NCBI GenBank assembly: GCA_965213845.1
Contig: CBDCAI010000002.1
Location: 124,001 to 188,000 of the forward strand
Direction: 5' to 3'
Source of the DNA: JBBROS01 sp965213845
Lineage (GTDB): Bacteria > Pseudomonadota > Alphaproteobacteria > Acetobacterales > Acetobacteraceae
DNA: 64,000 nt
This document shows, piece after piece, positions 15,556-23,336 of this stretch. How positions within the stretch are numbered: the stretch's first letter is position 1; each line of letters opens with the position of its first letter. The position numbers and the translations under genes were made by a program. The notes under the pieces were generated by a model. The model was not told the origin of the DNA. It made no database searches and worked only from the letters and a program-made list of their open reading frames with translations.

Positions 15556-17348
15556 CCCCGAACCCGAACCAGGACGACACCCAGACCGCCACCCAGAACG
15601 GGGCCGAGATCCTGTTGCGGGCGCTGCGGGAGCAGGGGGTGGACGTGGTGTTCGGCTACCCGGGTGGTGCGGTGCTGCCGATCTATGACGCGCTGTATCA
15701 GCAGAACAGCATCCGCCACATCCTGGTGCGGCACGAACAGGCGGCGGTGCACGCGGCGGAGGGGTATGCCCGCAGCACCGGCAAGGTGGGCGTCGTGCTG
15801 GTGACCAGCGGGCCCGGCGCCACGAACGCGGTGACGGGCCTGGTGGACGCGCTGATGGACAGCATCCCTGTCGTGTGCCTGACGGGCCAGGTTCCAACGC
15901 ACCTGATCGGGAACGACGCGTTCCAGGAGGCGGACACGACGGGGATCACCCGCCCGGCGACGAAGCACAACTACCTGGTCAAGCGCAGCGAGGACCTGGC
16001 CCGGGTGGTGCACGAGGCGTTCTACGTGGCGCGCAGCGGCCGGCCGGGCCCGGTGGTGATCGATTTGCCGAAAGACATCCTGATCGCGAAGGCGCCGTGG
16101 CAGCCGGCGTCCGCCGAGCCGCACCGCAGCTACCGCCCGGTCACGGCGCCCGACCCGGCCCGGATCAAGCAGGCGGTGGCGCTGTTGCGGGGCGCGCAGC
16201 GGCCGATCGTGTATTCGGGCGGCGGCGTCATCAACTCGGGCGACGCGGCCAGCGCGGCGTTGGTGGCGTTCGTGCGGGCGACGGGCATGCCGTGCACCAG
16301 CACGCTGATGGGGCTCGGGGCGTATCCGTCCAACGACCCGCAGTTCCTCGGCATGCTGGGGATGCACGGGACGTACGAGGCCAACATGGCCATGCATGGC
16401 TGCGACGTGATGTTCAACATCGGCGCACGGTTCGACGACCGGGTGACGGGGCGGCTGAACGCGTTCAGCCCGGGCAGCCGGAAGATCCATGCCGACATCG
16501 ACCCCAGCAGCATCAACAAGAGCGTGGCCGTCGAGGTGCCGGTGGTGGGCGACGCGGCGCTGGTGCTGCAGGCGATGCTGGCGGAATGGAACCGGCAGGC
16601 GGCGCAGGAGAGCCTGACGGCCTGGTGGCGGCAGATCGACGCGTGGCGCGGGCTGGACAGCCTTAAGTTCACGCAGTCGATGGTGCCGGGCAGCGTGATC
16701 AAGCCGCAATATGCGATCCAGCGCCTGTACGAGATGACGCGGGCCACGGGGCGGGACACGTTCATCAGCACCGAGGTGGGCCAGCACCAGATGTGGGCGG
16801 CGCAGTATTACCGCTTCGACCGCCCGAACCGCTGGATGACCTCGGGCGGGCTCGGGACGATGGGGTATGGGCTGCCGGCGGCGATGGGGGTGCAGGTGGC
16901 GCATCCGGACGCGCTGGTGATCGACATCGCGGGCGAGGCGAGCATCCTGATGAACATCCAGGAGATGGCGACGCTGGCGCAGTACCGGCTTCCGGTGAAG
17001 GTGTTCATCCTGAACAACCAGTACATGGGCATGGTGCGGCAGTGGCAGGAGCTGCTGCACGGCAGCCGTTATTCCGAGAGCTATTCGGAGGCGCTGCCGG
17101 ACTTCGTGAAGCTGGCCGACGCGTTCCATGGGGTGGGGCTGCGGGCGACGAAGGTGGACGAGCTGGACGACGTGATCCGGACGATGCTGGAGACGGACCG
17201 GCCGGTGATCGCCGACATCTGTGTGGACCAGAAGGAGAATGTGTTCCCGATGATCCCGTCGGGTGCGGCCCATGACGAGATGATCCTGGGGGCCGAGCAC
17301 CAGGGCCGCACGGCCGGGATCACGGATGAGGGGATGATGCTTGTCTGA
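15540..17348 (+). CDS. ilvB: acetolactate synthase large (catalytic) subunit
   Basis: A 602-residue thiamine-diphosphate enzyme condensing two pyruvates, or pyruvate and 2-oxobutyrate, at the entry to valine/leucine and isoleucine synthesis. The catalytic glutamate is in LVRHEQAAVHAAEGYAR. The FAD/central domain contains YSGGGVINSG. The ThDP/magnesium motif reads GEASILMN followed by FILNNQYMGMVRQWQELLHG, the usual form in related alphaproteobacteria. It overlaps miaA by 16 bases upstream and ilvN by 8 bases downstream. ilvN and ilvC follow, so this is the branched-chain core operon. Confidence 0.97.
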   Translation: MSATLTPNPNQDDTQTATQNGAEILLRALREQGVDVVFGYPGGAVLPIYDALYQQNSIRHILVRHEQAAVHAAEGYARSTGKVGVVLVTSGPGATNAVTGLVDALMDSIPVVCLTGQVPTHLIGNDAFQEADTTGITRPATKHNYLVKRSEDLARVVHEAFYVARSGRPGPVVIDLPKDILIAKAPWQPASAEPHRSYRPVTAPDPARIKQAVALLRGAQRPIVYSGGGVINSGDAASAALVAFVRATGMPCTSTLMGLGAYPSNDPQFLGMLGMHGTYEANMAMHGCDVMFNIGARFDDRVTGRLNAFSPGSRKIHADIDPSSINKSVAVEVPVVGDAALVLQAMLAEWNRQAAQESLTAWWRQIDAWRGLDSLKFTQSMVPGSVIKPQYAIQRLYEMTRATGRDTFISTEVGQHQMWAAQYYRFDRPNRWMTSGGLGTMGYGLPAAMGVQVAHPDALVIDIAGEASILMNIQEMATLAQYRLPVKVFILNNQYMGMVRQWQELLHGSRYSESYSEALPDFVKLADAFHGVGLRATKVDELDDVIRTMLETDRPVIADICVDQKENVFPMIPSGAAHDEMILGAEHQGRTAGITDEGMMLV

Positions 17349-17850
17349 CATGAAGAACCGCAGCGCCACGATCTCGGTTCTGGTGGAGAACGAGGCCGGG
17401 GTGCTGGCGCGGGTGATCGGGCTGTTCTCGGGCCGGGGCTACAACATCGACAGCCTGACGGTGGCGCCGGTGGACGAGACGGGGCGGCGCAGCCGGATCA
17501 ACGTGGTGACCAACGGCACGGACATGATCATCGAGCAGATCAAGGCGCAGCTGGCGCGCCTGGTGCCGGTGCACCGGGTGGCGGACCTGTCGCTCGAGGG
17601 GCCGCACCTGGCGCGGGAGCTGGCGATGATCAAGGTGGTCGGCACCGGGGTGAACCGGGCGGAGGCGCTGCGGCTGGCCGACGCGTTCCGCGCCCGGGTG
17701 ATCGACGCGACGACGGAGAGCTTTGTGTTCGAGCTGACGGGGGCGACGGAGAAGCTGGACGCCTTCATCGCGCTGATGCGGCCGATCGGCCTCGAGGAGA
17801 TCAGCCGGACCGGGGTGGCGGCGATCGCGCGGGGGACCCGCGTCCTCTAA
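17341..17850 (+). CDS. ilvN: acetolactate synthase small (regulatory) subunit
   Basis: A 169-residue regulatory subunit with an N-terminal ACT domain (SVLVENEAGVLARVIGLFSGRGYNI) that binds valine, and a C-terminal ALS_ss domain (RVIDATTESFVFELTGATEKLDAF). The likely start is TTG at 17341: GAGGGG lies seven bases upstream of it, whereas the same element is 16 bases from the in-frame ATG at 17350. The start overlaps the ilvB stop by eight bases, which favours coupled translation of the two subunits. This subunit activates IlvB and confers feedback inhibition. Confidence 0.95.
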   Translation: MSDMKNRSATISVLVENEAGVLARVIGLFSGRGYNIDSLTVAPVDETGRRSRINVVTNGTDMIIEQIKAQLARLVPVHRVADLSLEGPHLARELAMIKVVGTGVNRAEALRLADAFRARVIDATTESFVFELTGATEKLDAFIALMRPIGLEEISRTGVAAIARGTRVL

Positions 17851-17870
17851 CGGCCGTCCCGGCACCATGC

Positions 17871-17889
17871 GCCCCTTGCGAAGCGGGGC
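17871..17889 (+). other. small hairpin between ilvN and ilvC
   Basis: GCCCC (17871-17875) pairs with GGGGC (17885-17889), with a further TT/AA pair possible inside. It has no T-run, so it is more likely an mRNA stability or attenuation element than an intrinsic terminator. It sits 47 bases before the ilvC ATG. Confidence 0.25.
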
Positions 17890-17935
17890 CGCAGCCTCTA
17901 ACCGCCCCATCCATTGCAATAGGGAGAGAACCATC

Positions 17936-18955
17936 ATGCGCGTGTATTACGATCGCGACGCCGACGTGAACCTGATCAAGGGCAAGAAGGTCGCGATCAT
18001 CGGCTATGGCAGCCAGGGCCATGCCCACGCCAACAACCTGAAGGACAGCGGCGCGCCGGAGCTGGCGGTGGGGCTGCGCTCGGGGTCCGTGGGGGTCGCG
18101 AAGGCGGAGGCTGCCGGGCTCAAGGTGATGTCGCCGTCCGATGCGGCGAAGTGGGCCGACGTGGTCATGGTGCTGACGCCCGACGAGGGGCAGGGCGACC
18201 TGTATCGGGACAGCCTGGCGCCGAACATGAAGCCGGGTGCGGCGATGGCCTTCGCGCATGGCCTGAACGTGCACTTCAACCTGCTGGACCCGCGGCCCGA
18301 CATCGATGTGTTCATGATCGCGCCGAAGGGCCCAGGCCACACGGTGCGCAGCGAATATCAGCGGGGTGGCGGCGTGCCGTGCCTCGTGGCGGTGGACCAG
18401 AACCCGAGCGGCAACGCGCTGGAGATCGCGTTGAGCTATGCCAGCGCGATCGGCGGCGGTCGGGCCGGGATCATCGAGACGACGTTCAAGGAGGAGTGCG
18501 AGACCGACCTGTTCGGCGAGCAGGTGGTGCTGTGCGGCGGCCTGGTCGAGCTGATCAAGGCGGGGTACGAGACGCTGGTCGAGGCCGGGTATGCGCCGGA
18601 GATGGCGTATTTCGAGTGCCTGCACGAGGTGAAGCTGATCGTGGACCTGATCTACGAGGGCGGGATCGCGAACATGAACTACTCGATCAGCAACACGGCC
18701 GAGTATGGCGAGTACGTGACGGGGCCGCGGATCATCACGTCCGAAACCAAGGCCGAGATGAAGCGGGTGCTGGACGACATCCAGTCCGGCAAGTTCGCGC
18801 GTGACTGGATGCTGGAGAACAAGGTGAACCAGTCCAGCTTCAAGGCGACTCGGCGCCGCATGGGCGAGCATCCGATCGAGCAGGTGGGCGAGCGGCTGCG
18901 CGGCATGATGCCGTGGATCGCCAAGAACGCGCTGGTCGACAAGGCGCGCAACTGA
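17936..18955 (+). CDS. ilvC: ketol-acid reductoisomerase
   Basis: A 339-residue class I enzyme, exactly the usual length, converting acetohydroxy acids to dihydroxy acids with NADPH and magnesium. The Rossmann motif is KVAIIGYGSQGHAHANNL. Metal-binding acids lie in ETTFKEECETDLFGEQ and in the C-terminal helical domain (MAYFECLHEVKLIVDLIYEGG). The ATG at 17936 is preceded by AGGGAGAG. The in-frame extension back to 17867 is not needed for the fold. It lies 85 bases after ilvN and is probably co-transcribed with it. Confidence 0.97.
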   Translation: MRVYYDRDADVNLIKGKKVAIIGYGSQGHAHANNLKDSGAPELAVGLRSGSVGVAKAEAAGLKVMSPSDAAKWADVVMVLTPDEGQGDLYRDSLAPNMKPGAAMAFAHGLNVHFNLLDPRPDIDVFMIAPKGPGHTVRSEYQRGGGVPCLVAVDQNPSGNALEIALSYASAIGGGRAGIIETTFKEECETDLFGEQVVLCGGLVELIKAGYETLVEAGYAPEMAYFECLHEVKLIVDLIYEGGIANMNYSISNTAEYGEYVTGPRIITSETKAEMKRVLDDIQSGKFARDWMLENKVNQSSFKATRRRMGEHPIEQVGERLRGMMPWIAKNALVDKARN

Positions 18956-19055
18956 ACTGCTAGGCGGCGGGGATCGCGGGGCAAAGGGCCGGAACGGGCT
19001 GAGACGAACCAATCGGCTCCGGGATCGTTGGGATGGGCATATGAAGGAGTGGCCC

Positions 19056-19274
19056 ATGTCCATCGTCCGCCTGATCCGGCCCGCCGTGGCCCTGAGCATC
19101 CTGTTCCTGGCCGGCTGCGTCGCGCCGCCGCCGCCGCTGGCTCCGGGGCAGACCTATCTCAGCCAGCAATGCGCGGCCGGGTTCTACCAATGCGTGCTGC
19201 CGGTTGCAGGTCCCGCCGGCAGCCCGTGCGCCTGCCCAGGGTTGGGTGCGCCGAGCTATGGCGTGATCCGATAA
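19056..19274 (+). CDS. small lipoprotein of unknown function
   Basis: A 72-residue protein (MSIVRLIRPAVALSILFLAG...). It has a basic N-terminus, a hydrophobic segment and a lipobox LAGC, so it should be lipidated and anchored to a membrane. The mature part starts CVAPPPPLAPGQTYLSQQC and has three further cysteines in FYQCVLPV and SPCACPG, suggesting disulfides. The ATG at 19056 was chosen because AAGGAG lies six bases upstream; the ATG at 19041 has no such site. It is in the same direction as ilvC, 100 bases downstream. Confidence 0.7.
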   Translation: MSIVRLIRPAVALSILFLAGCVAPPPPLAPGQTYLSQQCAAGFYQCVLPVAGPAGSPCACPGLGAPSYGVIR

Positions 19275-19348
19275 GGCCGGGCGACCCGGAACGGCCGACG
19301 GATCGCTGCAGCTCTGCGGTCCGAGCCCCTTGCTTAAACCGGGCGAGC

Positions 19349-19371
19349 TGGCATGGAACTGGCATAGGGTT
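19349..19371 (+). promoter_or_regulatory. direct repeat / weak sigma-54-like element before racemase gene
   Basis: CTGGCAT occurs twice, 11 bases apart. Read as TGGCATG-N4-TGGCA it keeps the GG and GC spaced by ten bases required for sigma-54, though the second half departs from TTGCA. It lies about 60 bases before the gene start. It could equally be an activator site. Confidence 0.2.
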
Positions 19372-19425
19372 GCAAGCGCTCGCGCACGGGTGCACGCAGG
19401 ACGCGAGTTGACATAGAGGAACAGG

Positions 19426-20088
19426 ATGCGGATCGGCTTCGTGCATACGGCATCGGTCCTGATCGAGCGCTTTCGTGCCGACATGACCCGGCTTTATCCC
19501 GAGGTCGACTGTTTCCATGTGCTCAACGAGGGCCTGATGCAAAGCCTGCGTCGCGGCGAGTCGCGGGCGCAGGTGTTCCGGCGGGCGGTGACGCAACTGC
19601 TGATCGCTGCCGATGATTCGGCCGACATCGTGGTGTTGACCTGTTGCAGCACGGCGCCCGCGGCCGAGATCGCGCGGAGCATGTCGCCGATCCCGATCCT
19701 GAATGTGGCAGATGCCGCATCGGCCGAGGCGGTGCGGCTGGGCCGGCGGATCGGGCTGCTGTGCACGAGCCCGACATCGCCCGGGCCGAGTGCTGGGCTG
19801 CTGCGCCAGCATGCGGCGGCGCAGGGGCGGGAGGTGATCGTGGAGACGGTCGTCCGGTCCGAGGCGTTCACGGCGCTGTTCGCCGGCGACAAGGAGCGGC
19901 ATGACGCGATCCTGACCGAGGCGGCGCAGGAGATCCTGCCGCGGGTGGATGTGCTGGTGTTGGCGCAGGCGACCCTGGCGCATCTTCAGGCGCCCTTGTC
20001 GCGGCTGGGCAAGCCGGTGCTGGCGAGCCCGCCGATGCTGTTGGCGGAACTGGGGCGCAGGCTTGCGCCCGTGCCGCACGCGGTCTAG
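19426..20088 (+). CDS. Asp/Glu/hydantoin racemase-family protein
   Basis: A 220-residue protein beginning MRIGFVHTASVLIERF. The first catalytic cysteine region is VVLTCCSTAPAAEIA. The second position, usually cysteine in true racemases, reads VLVLAQATLAHL. The protein therefore falls in the single-cysteine branch of the superfamily, and racemase activity cannot be assumed. A GGAAC stretch precedes the ATG. The leuA leader begins ten bases after its stop, so read-through into leuA is possible. The substrate is unknown. Confidence 0.75.
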   Translation: MRIGFVHTASVLIERFRADMTRLYPEVDCFHVLNEGLMQSLRRGESRAQVFRRAVTQLLIAADDSADIVVLTCCSTAPAAEIARSMSPIPILNVADAASAEAVRLGRRIGLLCTSPTSPGPSAGLLRQHAAAQGREVIVETVVRSEAFTALFAGDKERHDAILTEAAQEILPRVDVLVLAQATLAHLQAPLSRLGKPVLASPPMLLAELGRRLAPVPHAV

Positions 20089-20097
20089 CGTCCGCTC

Positions 20098-20226
20098 ATG
20101 TCGACGGTGTCCCACGCTGCCCTGCGCGAGAGCTGCCCCCTGGGGCGGTTCGCGGCTGGCTGCCCCGGCGCGCAGACGGTTCGCGCGCTCCGCACCCTCC
20201 TCCTTCTCCGACTTACTCGCCCCTGA
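20098..20226 (+). CDS. leucine-rich leader peptide of the leuA attenuator (42 aa)
   Basis: A short ORF beginning MSTVSHAALRES and ending ALRTLLLLRLTRP just before leuA. Six of nine residues at 31-39 are leucine, and all six use CTC or CTT, although CTG dominates in neighbouring genes. Such a run senses charged leucyl-tRNA. Its stop (20224-20226) lies inside the left arm of the downstream hairpin, the geometry expected if ribosome position controls folding. No clear ribosome-binding site precedes the ATG; a GTG at 20107 is an alternative start. Confidence 0.7.
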   Translation: MSTVSHAALRESCPLGRFAAGCPGAQTVRALRTLLLLRLTRP

Positions 20227-20263
20227 GCGCTAAGCCCGGCTGAAGGTCGGCGTCGCTCAGGGG
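20220..20263 (+). promoter_or_regulatory. leuA attenuator hairpin
   Basis: CCCCTGAGCG (20220-20229) and CGCTCAGGGG (20254-20263) form a perfect 10-bp stem with a 24-base loop, 40 bases before the leuA ATG. The right arm can instead pair with CCCCCTG at 20136-20142 inside the leader ORF, giving a mutually exclusive fold. No T-run follows, so termination would be weak or factor-dependent. Confidence 0.6.
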
Positions 20264-20277
20264 GACCTGGGCCCGCC

Positions 20278-20307
20278 ATGAACATTCGACCGAGGACTGC
20301 ACCATGA
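20278..20307 (+). CDS. nine-codon ORF overlapping the leuA start
   Basis: ATG through TGA encodes MNIRPRTAP, and its stop overlaps the leuA ATG by the ATGA arrangement common in coupled genes here. It could pass ribosomes to leuA. It is short enough to be chance, and no protein function is proposed. Confidence 0.25.
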   Translation: MNIRPRTAP

Positions 20308-21878
20308 GCATCGACCATCCGAGTTTCGGCCGCCTGGCCGAGGACCGCGTCATCATATTCGACACCACCTTGCGCGACGGCGAGCAGTCGCCGGGCTTCT
20401 CGATGAACCTGGCGGAGAAGCTCCGCATGGCGGAGGCGCTGGCCGAGCTGGGCGTCGACGTGATGGAGGCCGGGTTCCCCATCGCGTCCACGGGCGACTT
20501 CGAGAGCGTCGAGGCGATCGCGCGGACCATCAAGGGTCCGGTGATCTGCGGTCTGGCGCGGACGGGACAGGCGGACATCCTGCGGGCCGCGGAGGCGCTG
20601 CGCCCGGCGGAGCGGAAGCGGATCCACATCTTCCTGAGCACCAGCCCGCTGCACATGAAGTACAAGCTGCGGATGGAACCGGACCAGGTTCTGGAGCTGA
20701 CGACTGCCTCCGTGCTGCTGGCGCGGCAGCATGCGGACGACGTGGAGTGGTCGGCCGAGGACGGCAGCCGGACGGATCCGGACTTCCTGTGCCGGTGCGT
20801 GGAGGCCGCGATCAAGGCGGGTGCGACGACCATCAACGTGCCGGACACCGTGGGCTATGCGGTGCCGGAGGACATGACCCGCATCTTTACGATGCTGCGG
20901 GAGCGTGTGCCGGGGGCGGACGCGGTGGTGCTGTCGACGCACAACCATAACGACCTGGGGTTGGCCGTGGCGAACACGCTGGCGGCGTTGCGGGCCGGGG
21001 TGCGGCAGATCGAGTGCACGATCAACGGGATCGGCGAGCGGGCAGGCAACGCGGCGCTGGAGGAGACGGTGATGGCGATCCGGACCCGCCCGGACGCGGC
21101 CCCCTACGTCCACAACATCGAGACGACCCGGCTGCTGCGGGTGAGCAAGCTGCTGTCGACGATCACGGGGTTCGACGTGCAGCCGAACAAGGCGATCGTC
21201 GGGCGCAACGCGTTTGCGCATGAGAGCGGCATCCATCAGGACGGGGTGCTGAAGAACGCGGCGACCTACGAGATCATGACGCCCGAGAGCGTGGGCTGGA
21301 GCAAGAGCAGCCTGGTGATGGGCAAGCACTCCGGCCGGGCGGCGTTCCGCGACAAGCTGCGGGCGCTGGGCTACGGCGAGGTGGGCGACAACAAGCTGAA
21401 CGACGCGTTCCGCCGGTTCAAGGACCTGGCCGACCGCAAGAAGGTCGTCTACGACGACGACATCGTGGCGCTGGTCGACGACGAGGTCGGCCGGGACAAC
21501 CAGCGGATCCGCTTCGTGTCGCTGGACCTGCATGCCGGGTCGAAGTCGCCGCCGCGGGCGGTGCTGGAGCTCGAGGTCGATGGCGCGGTGCACATGGCCG
21601 AGGAGAGCGGGGACGGTCCCGTGGATGCGACGTTCCGGGCGATCCGGGCGGTGTTCCCTCACGAGGCGCGGCTGGTGCTGTTCTCGGTCGGCGCCGTAAC
21701 GGAGGGGACGGACGCGCAGGCCAAGACGACCGTCCGGCTGGAGGAGAACGGCAAGATGGTGGATGGGCAGGGGGCCGACACGGACACGATCGTGGCCTCG
21801 GCGCGGGCCTACGTGCATGCGCTGAACAAGCTTCTGGTGAAGCGGGCGCGGACGGAGCCGGCGGCGCTTTCGGCCTGA
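20304..21878 (+). CDS. leuA: 2-isopropylmalate synthase
   Basis: A 524-residue enzyme that condenses acetyl-CoA with 2-oxoisovalerate, the committed step of leucine synthesis. The catalytic barrel begins IIFDTTLRDGEQSPGFSMN. The metal ligands are in STHNHNDLGLAVANTLAAL, and GFDVQPNKAIVGRNAFAHESGIHQDG is the conserved linker motif. The C-terminal LeuA allosteric domain (VDGAVHMAEESGDGPVDATF) binds leucine for feedback inhibition. The gene lies behind a leucine leader/hairpin unit. A strong bidirectional terminator-type hairpin starts six bases after the stop. Confidence 0.97.
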   Translation: MSIDHPSFGRLAEDRVIIFDTTLRDGEQSPGFSMNLAEKLRMAEALAELGVDVMEAGFPIASTGDFESVEAIARTIKGPVICGLARTGQADILRAAEALRPAERKRIHIFLSTSPLHMKYKLRMEPDQVLELTTASVLLARQHADDVEWSAEDGSRTDPDFLCRCVEAAIKAGATTINVPDTVGYAVPEDMTRIFTMLRERVPGADAVVLSTHNHNDLGLAVANTLAALRAGVRQIECTINGIGERAGNAALEETVMAIRTRPDAAPYVHNIETTRLLRVSKLLSTITGFDVQPNKAIVGRNAFAHESGIHQDGVLKNAATYEIMTPESVGWSKSSLVMGKHSGRAAFRDKLRALGYGEVGDNKLNDAFRRFKDLADRKKVVYDDDIVALVDDEVGRDNQRIRFVSLDLHAGSKSPPRAVLELEVDGAVHMAEESGDGPVDATFRAIRAVFPHEARLVLFSVGAVTEGTDAQAKTTVRLEENGKMVDGQGADTDTIVASARAYVHALNKLLVKRARTEPAALSA

Positions 21879-21883
21879 ACCGG

Positions 21884-21923
21884 GGCGCGGGTCAGGGGCG
21901 GGTCGCTGCCCCTGACCCGTGCC
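21884..21923. terminator. strong hairpin between convergent leuA and RidA-family gene
   Basis: CGGGTCAGGGGC (21888-21899) pairs perfectly with GCCCCTGACCCG (21908-21919). The stem extends outward by four more pairs (one G-T), giving about 16 bp around an 8-base loop. Placed between two convergent genes, it probably serves both as a terminator, although T-runs are absent. Confidence 0.7.
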
Positions 21924-21926
21924 GGC

Positions 21927-22412
21927 CTATTTGGCGGCGACGGCGGCCGTGGCGTCGACCTCGATCATCATGCCGGGCCAGGCGAGCTGGGAGACGTTGA
22001 GGAAGGTGTGGGCGGGCAGCGGGGCGTCGCCGATCGCCTCGCCGCGGCACTTGGCGTAGTCGGGGCGGAAGCGGGCGTCGGTGACGTAGGTCGTGATCTT
22101 GACGATGTCGCCCATCCCGGCGCCCTGGGCGGCCAGCGCCTTCTTGATCTTGACGAAGGCGTAGCGGCACTGCTCGAGGAAGTCGCCCGGGTGGGTGATG
22201 GCGCCCGTGGTCTCGTCCTCGCTGCCCATGCCGGCCAGATAGATGGTCTTGGCGGGCCCGGTCACGGTGACGGCGTCGGCGAAGCTCGTCTTGCTCCAGA
22301 CCCCGAAGGTGTTCTGCTTGCTGAAGGCCGGCCCGAGAGTCTGGGCCTGCACGATACCGGCCGGCAGGGCGATCAGGAGAGCGGTGGCACAGACTTGGCG
22401 GGCGATCGGCAT
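21927..22412 (-). CDS. exported RidA/YjgF-family protein
   Basis: A 161-residue protein with a signal peptide (MPIARQVCATALLIALPAGIVQA, cleavage about residue 23), followed by a RidA fold: LAGMGSEDETTG, FLEQCRYAFVKIKKALAAQGAGMGDIVKITTYV. Cytoplasmic RidA enzymes hydrolyse reactive imines using an arginine in a PAR motif. Here the equivalent stretch is PAHTFLNVSQLAWPGMMIEV, with histidine in place of arginine. Periplasmic location and loss of the arginine argue against ordinary imine deaminase activity. It lies downstream of two glycine-zipper lipoproteins, separated from them by a strong hairpin. Confidence 0.85.
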   Translation of the reverse strand: MPIARQVCATALLIALPAGIVQAQTLGPAFSKQNTFGVWSKTSFADAVTVTGPAKTIYLAGMGSEDETTGAITHPGDFLEQCRYAFVKIKKALAAQGAGMGDIVKITTYVTDARFRPDYAKCRGEAIGDAPLPAHTFLNVSQLAWPGMMIEVDATAAVAAK

Positions 22413-22461
22413 GGCGGTGTCCTGACGGCTGGTGTGACGTCGGGACTATGCAACGGGTATG

Positions 22462-22502
22462 CCGTCACGTGGCGCAGCCCACCGGGCCGCGCCACGTGAC
22501 GG
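22462..22502 (-). terminator. perfect 14-bp hairpin after the glycine-zipper lipoprotein gene
   Basis: CCGTCACGTGGCGC (22462-22475) and GCGCCACGTGACGG (22489-22502) pair perfectly, and the loop holds a further GCCC/GGGC pairing. It lies nine bases after the lipoprotein stop, between that gene and the RidA-family gene. It probably ends the lipoprotein transcript. Confidence 0.65.
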
Positions 22503-22510
22503 ACCGGGAC

Positions 22511-22816
22511 TCAGTAGCCGTAGCGGGGCTGATAGTAGGTGGGGGCGGGCGCTTGGTAGTAGGCGGGCTGCTGCTGGTAGTAGCCGGGAGCCTGCGGGGT
22601 GGTGGCGGCACCGCCGACGGCACCGATGGTCCCACCGGCCAGGGCGCCGATCGCGGCACCACGGCCGCCGCCGGCGATGGCACCGAGTGCGGCCCCGGCG
22701 CCGGCGCCGAGCAGGCCACCGCCGACGGCACGCTGGCCGGGGTCATAGGGGTCGGCGCAGCCGGTGAGGCCGAGGCCCGCGACCACGGTCAGGCTGAGAA
22801 GCGCTTTCATTTTCAT
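22511..22816 (-). CDS. glycine-zipper lipoprotein with Tyr/Gln/Pro-rich tail
   Basis: A 101-residue protein. The signal MKMKALLSLTVVAGLGLTGC ends in a lipobox (LTGC), so it is predicted to be lipidated at Cys20. Residues 31-70 form glycine-zipper helices (GGGLLGAGAGAALGAIAG and GGTIGAVGGA) that insert into or pack against membranes, as in the YMGG/SlyB-like families. The C-terminus is low-complexity (APGYYQQQPAYYQAP). The ATG at 22816 has an excellent GGAGG site upstream. A related but tail-less lipoprotein gene lies 32 bases upstream, so the pair probably arose by duplication. Confidence 0.8.
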   Translation of the reverse strand: MKMKALLSLTVVAGLGLTGCADPYDPGQRAVGGGLLGAGAGAALGAIAGGGRGAAIGALAGGTIGAVGGAATTPQAPGYYQQQPAYYQAPAPTYYQPRYGY

Positions 22817-22848
22817 GGCTGTTCCTCCTTGTTCAAACGTCTCGGCGC

Positions 22849-23073
22849 TCAGTATCGGCGAGGTGTCGTCGCTGCGCCACCCACCGCACCCACGCCGCCA
22901 CCGATCAAGGCGCCGGTTCCTGCGTTGCCGCCCGTCGCCCCGGCAATCGCGGCCCCGGTTCCGGCGCCGAGCAGGCCCCCCGTGACGGCGCGGGTTCCGG
23001 GCGTCTCGCCACAAGCCGCGAGCGAGACGGCCAGCGCGGAGCAGAGGGCGAGCATCTTTAGAGTGTTGGTCAA
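22849..23073 (-). CDS. glycine-zipper lipoprotein (short paralogue)
   Basis: A 74-residue protein starting at TTG (23073), chosen because GGAG lies six bases upstream. An in-frame ATG at 23109 would spoil the signal peptide. The signal TLKMLALCSALAVSLAACG carries the lipobox LAAC. The zipper follows as TGGLLGAGTGAAIAGATGG and GGGVGAVGGAATTP. It ends TPRRY at the point where the downstream paralogue continues into its Tyr/Gln-rich tail. The two genes are 32 bases apart and probably form an envelope-stress or structural pair; no specific function is known. Confidence 0.7.
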   Translation of the reverse strand: MTNTLKMLALCSALAVSLAACGETPGTRAVTGGLLGAGTGAAIAGATGGNAGTGALIGGGVGAVGGAATTPRRY

Positions 23074-23170
23074 GGCGATCTCCGTTCCTTCCGAGTGCAC
23101 GACCGACAACGCGCGACAAAGAAGGTTCGATCACGGCAGCAGCGTGTCGGCCGTGTGGCTCACGCCAACG

Positions 23171-23190
23171 TGACACCCGGTCGCGTGTCA
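23171..23190. promoter_or_regulatory. inverted repeat TGACAC-N8-GTGTCA between lipoprotein gene and mreB
   Basis: Two 6-base arms lie eight bases apart, centred in the 263-base divergent region. This fits a dimeric regulator site. The rest of that region shows no convincing promoter hexamers on either strand. Confidence 0.3.
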
Positions 23191-23336
23191 GACCTGCGGG
23201 ATGCCTTCCGGGTGCCGTTGCCCTTGCCCCGGAGGGGCCACACCGCTAAGCGAAGGCCCGCCGCGAGGCCCGGCCTTCGATCGGGCGCGCATCGTCGCCA
23301 TTGCAGCGTTTCTGCTTCACCAAGGGATCACGGTTC

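Noticed and set aside
14871..17369. Minus-strand 832-codon open frame opposite miaA and ilvB
   Set aside because: It is antisense to ilvB, with Arg/His/Pro-rich composition and no domain.
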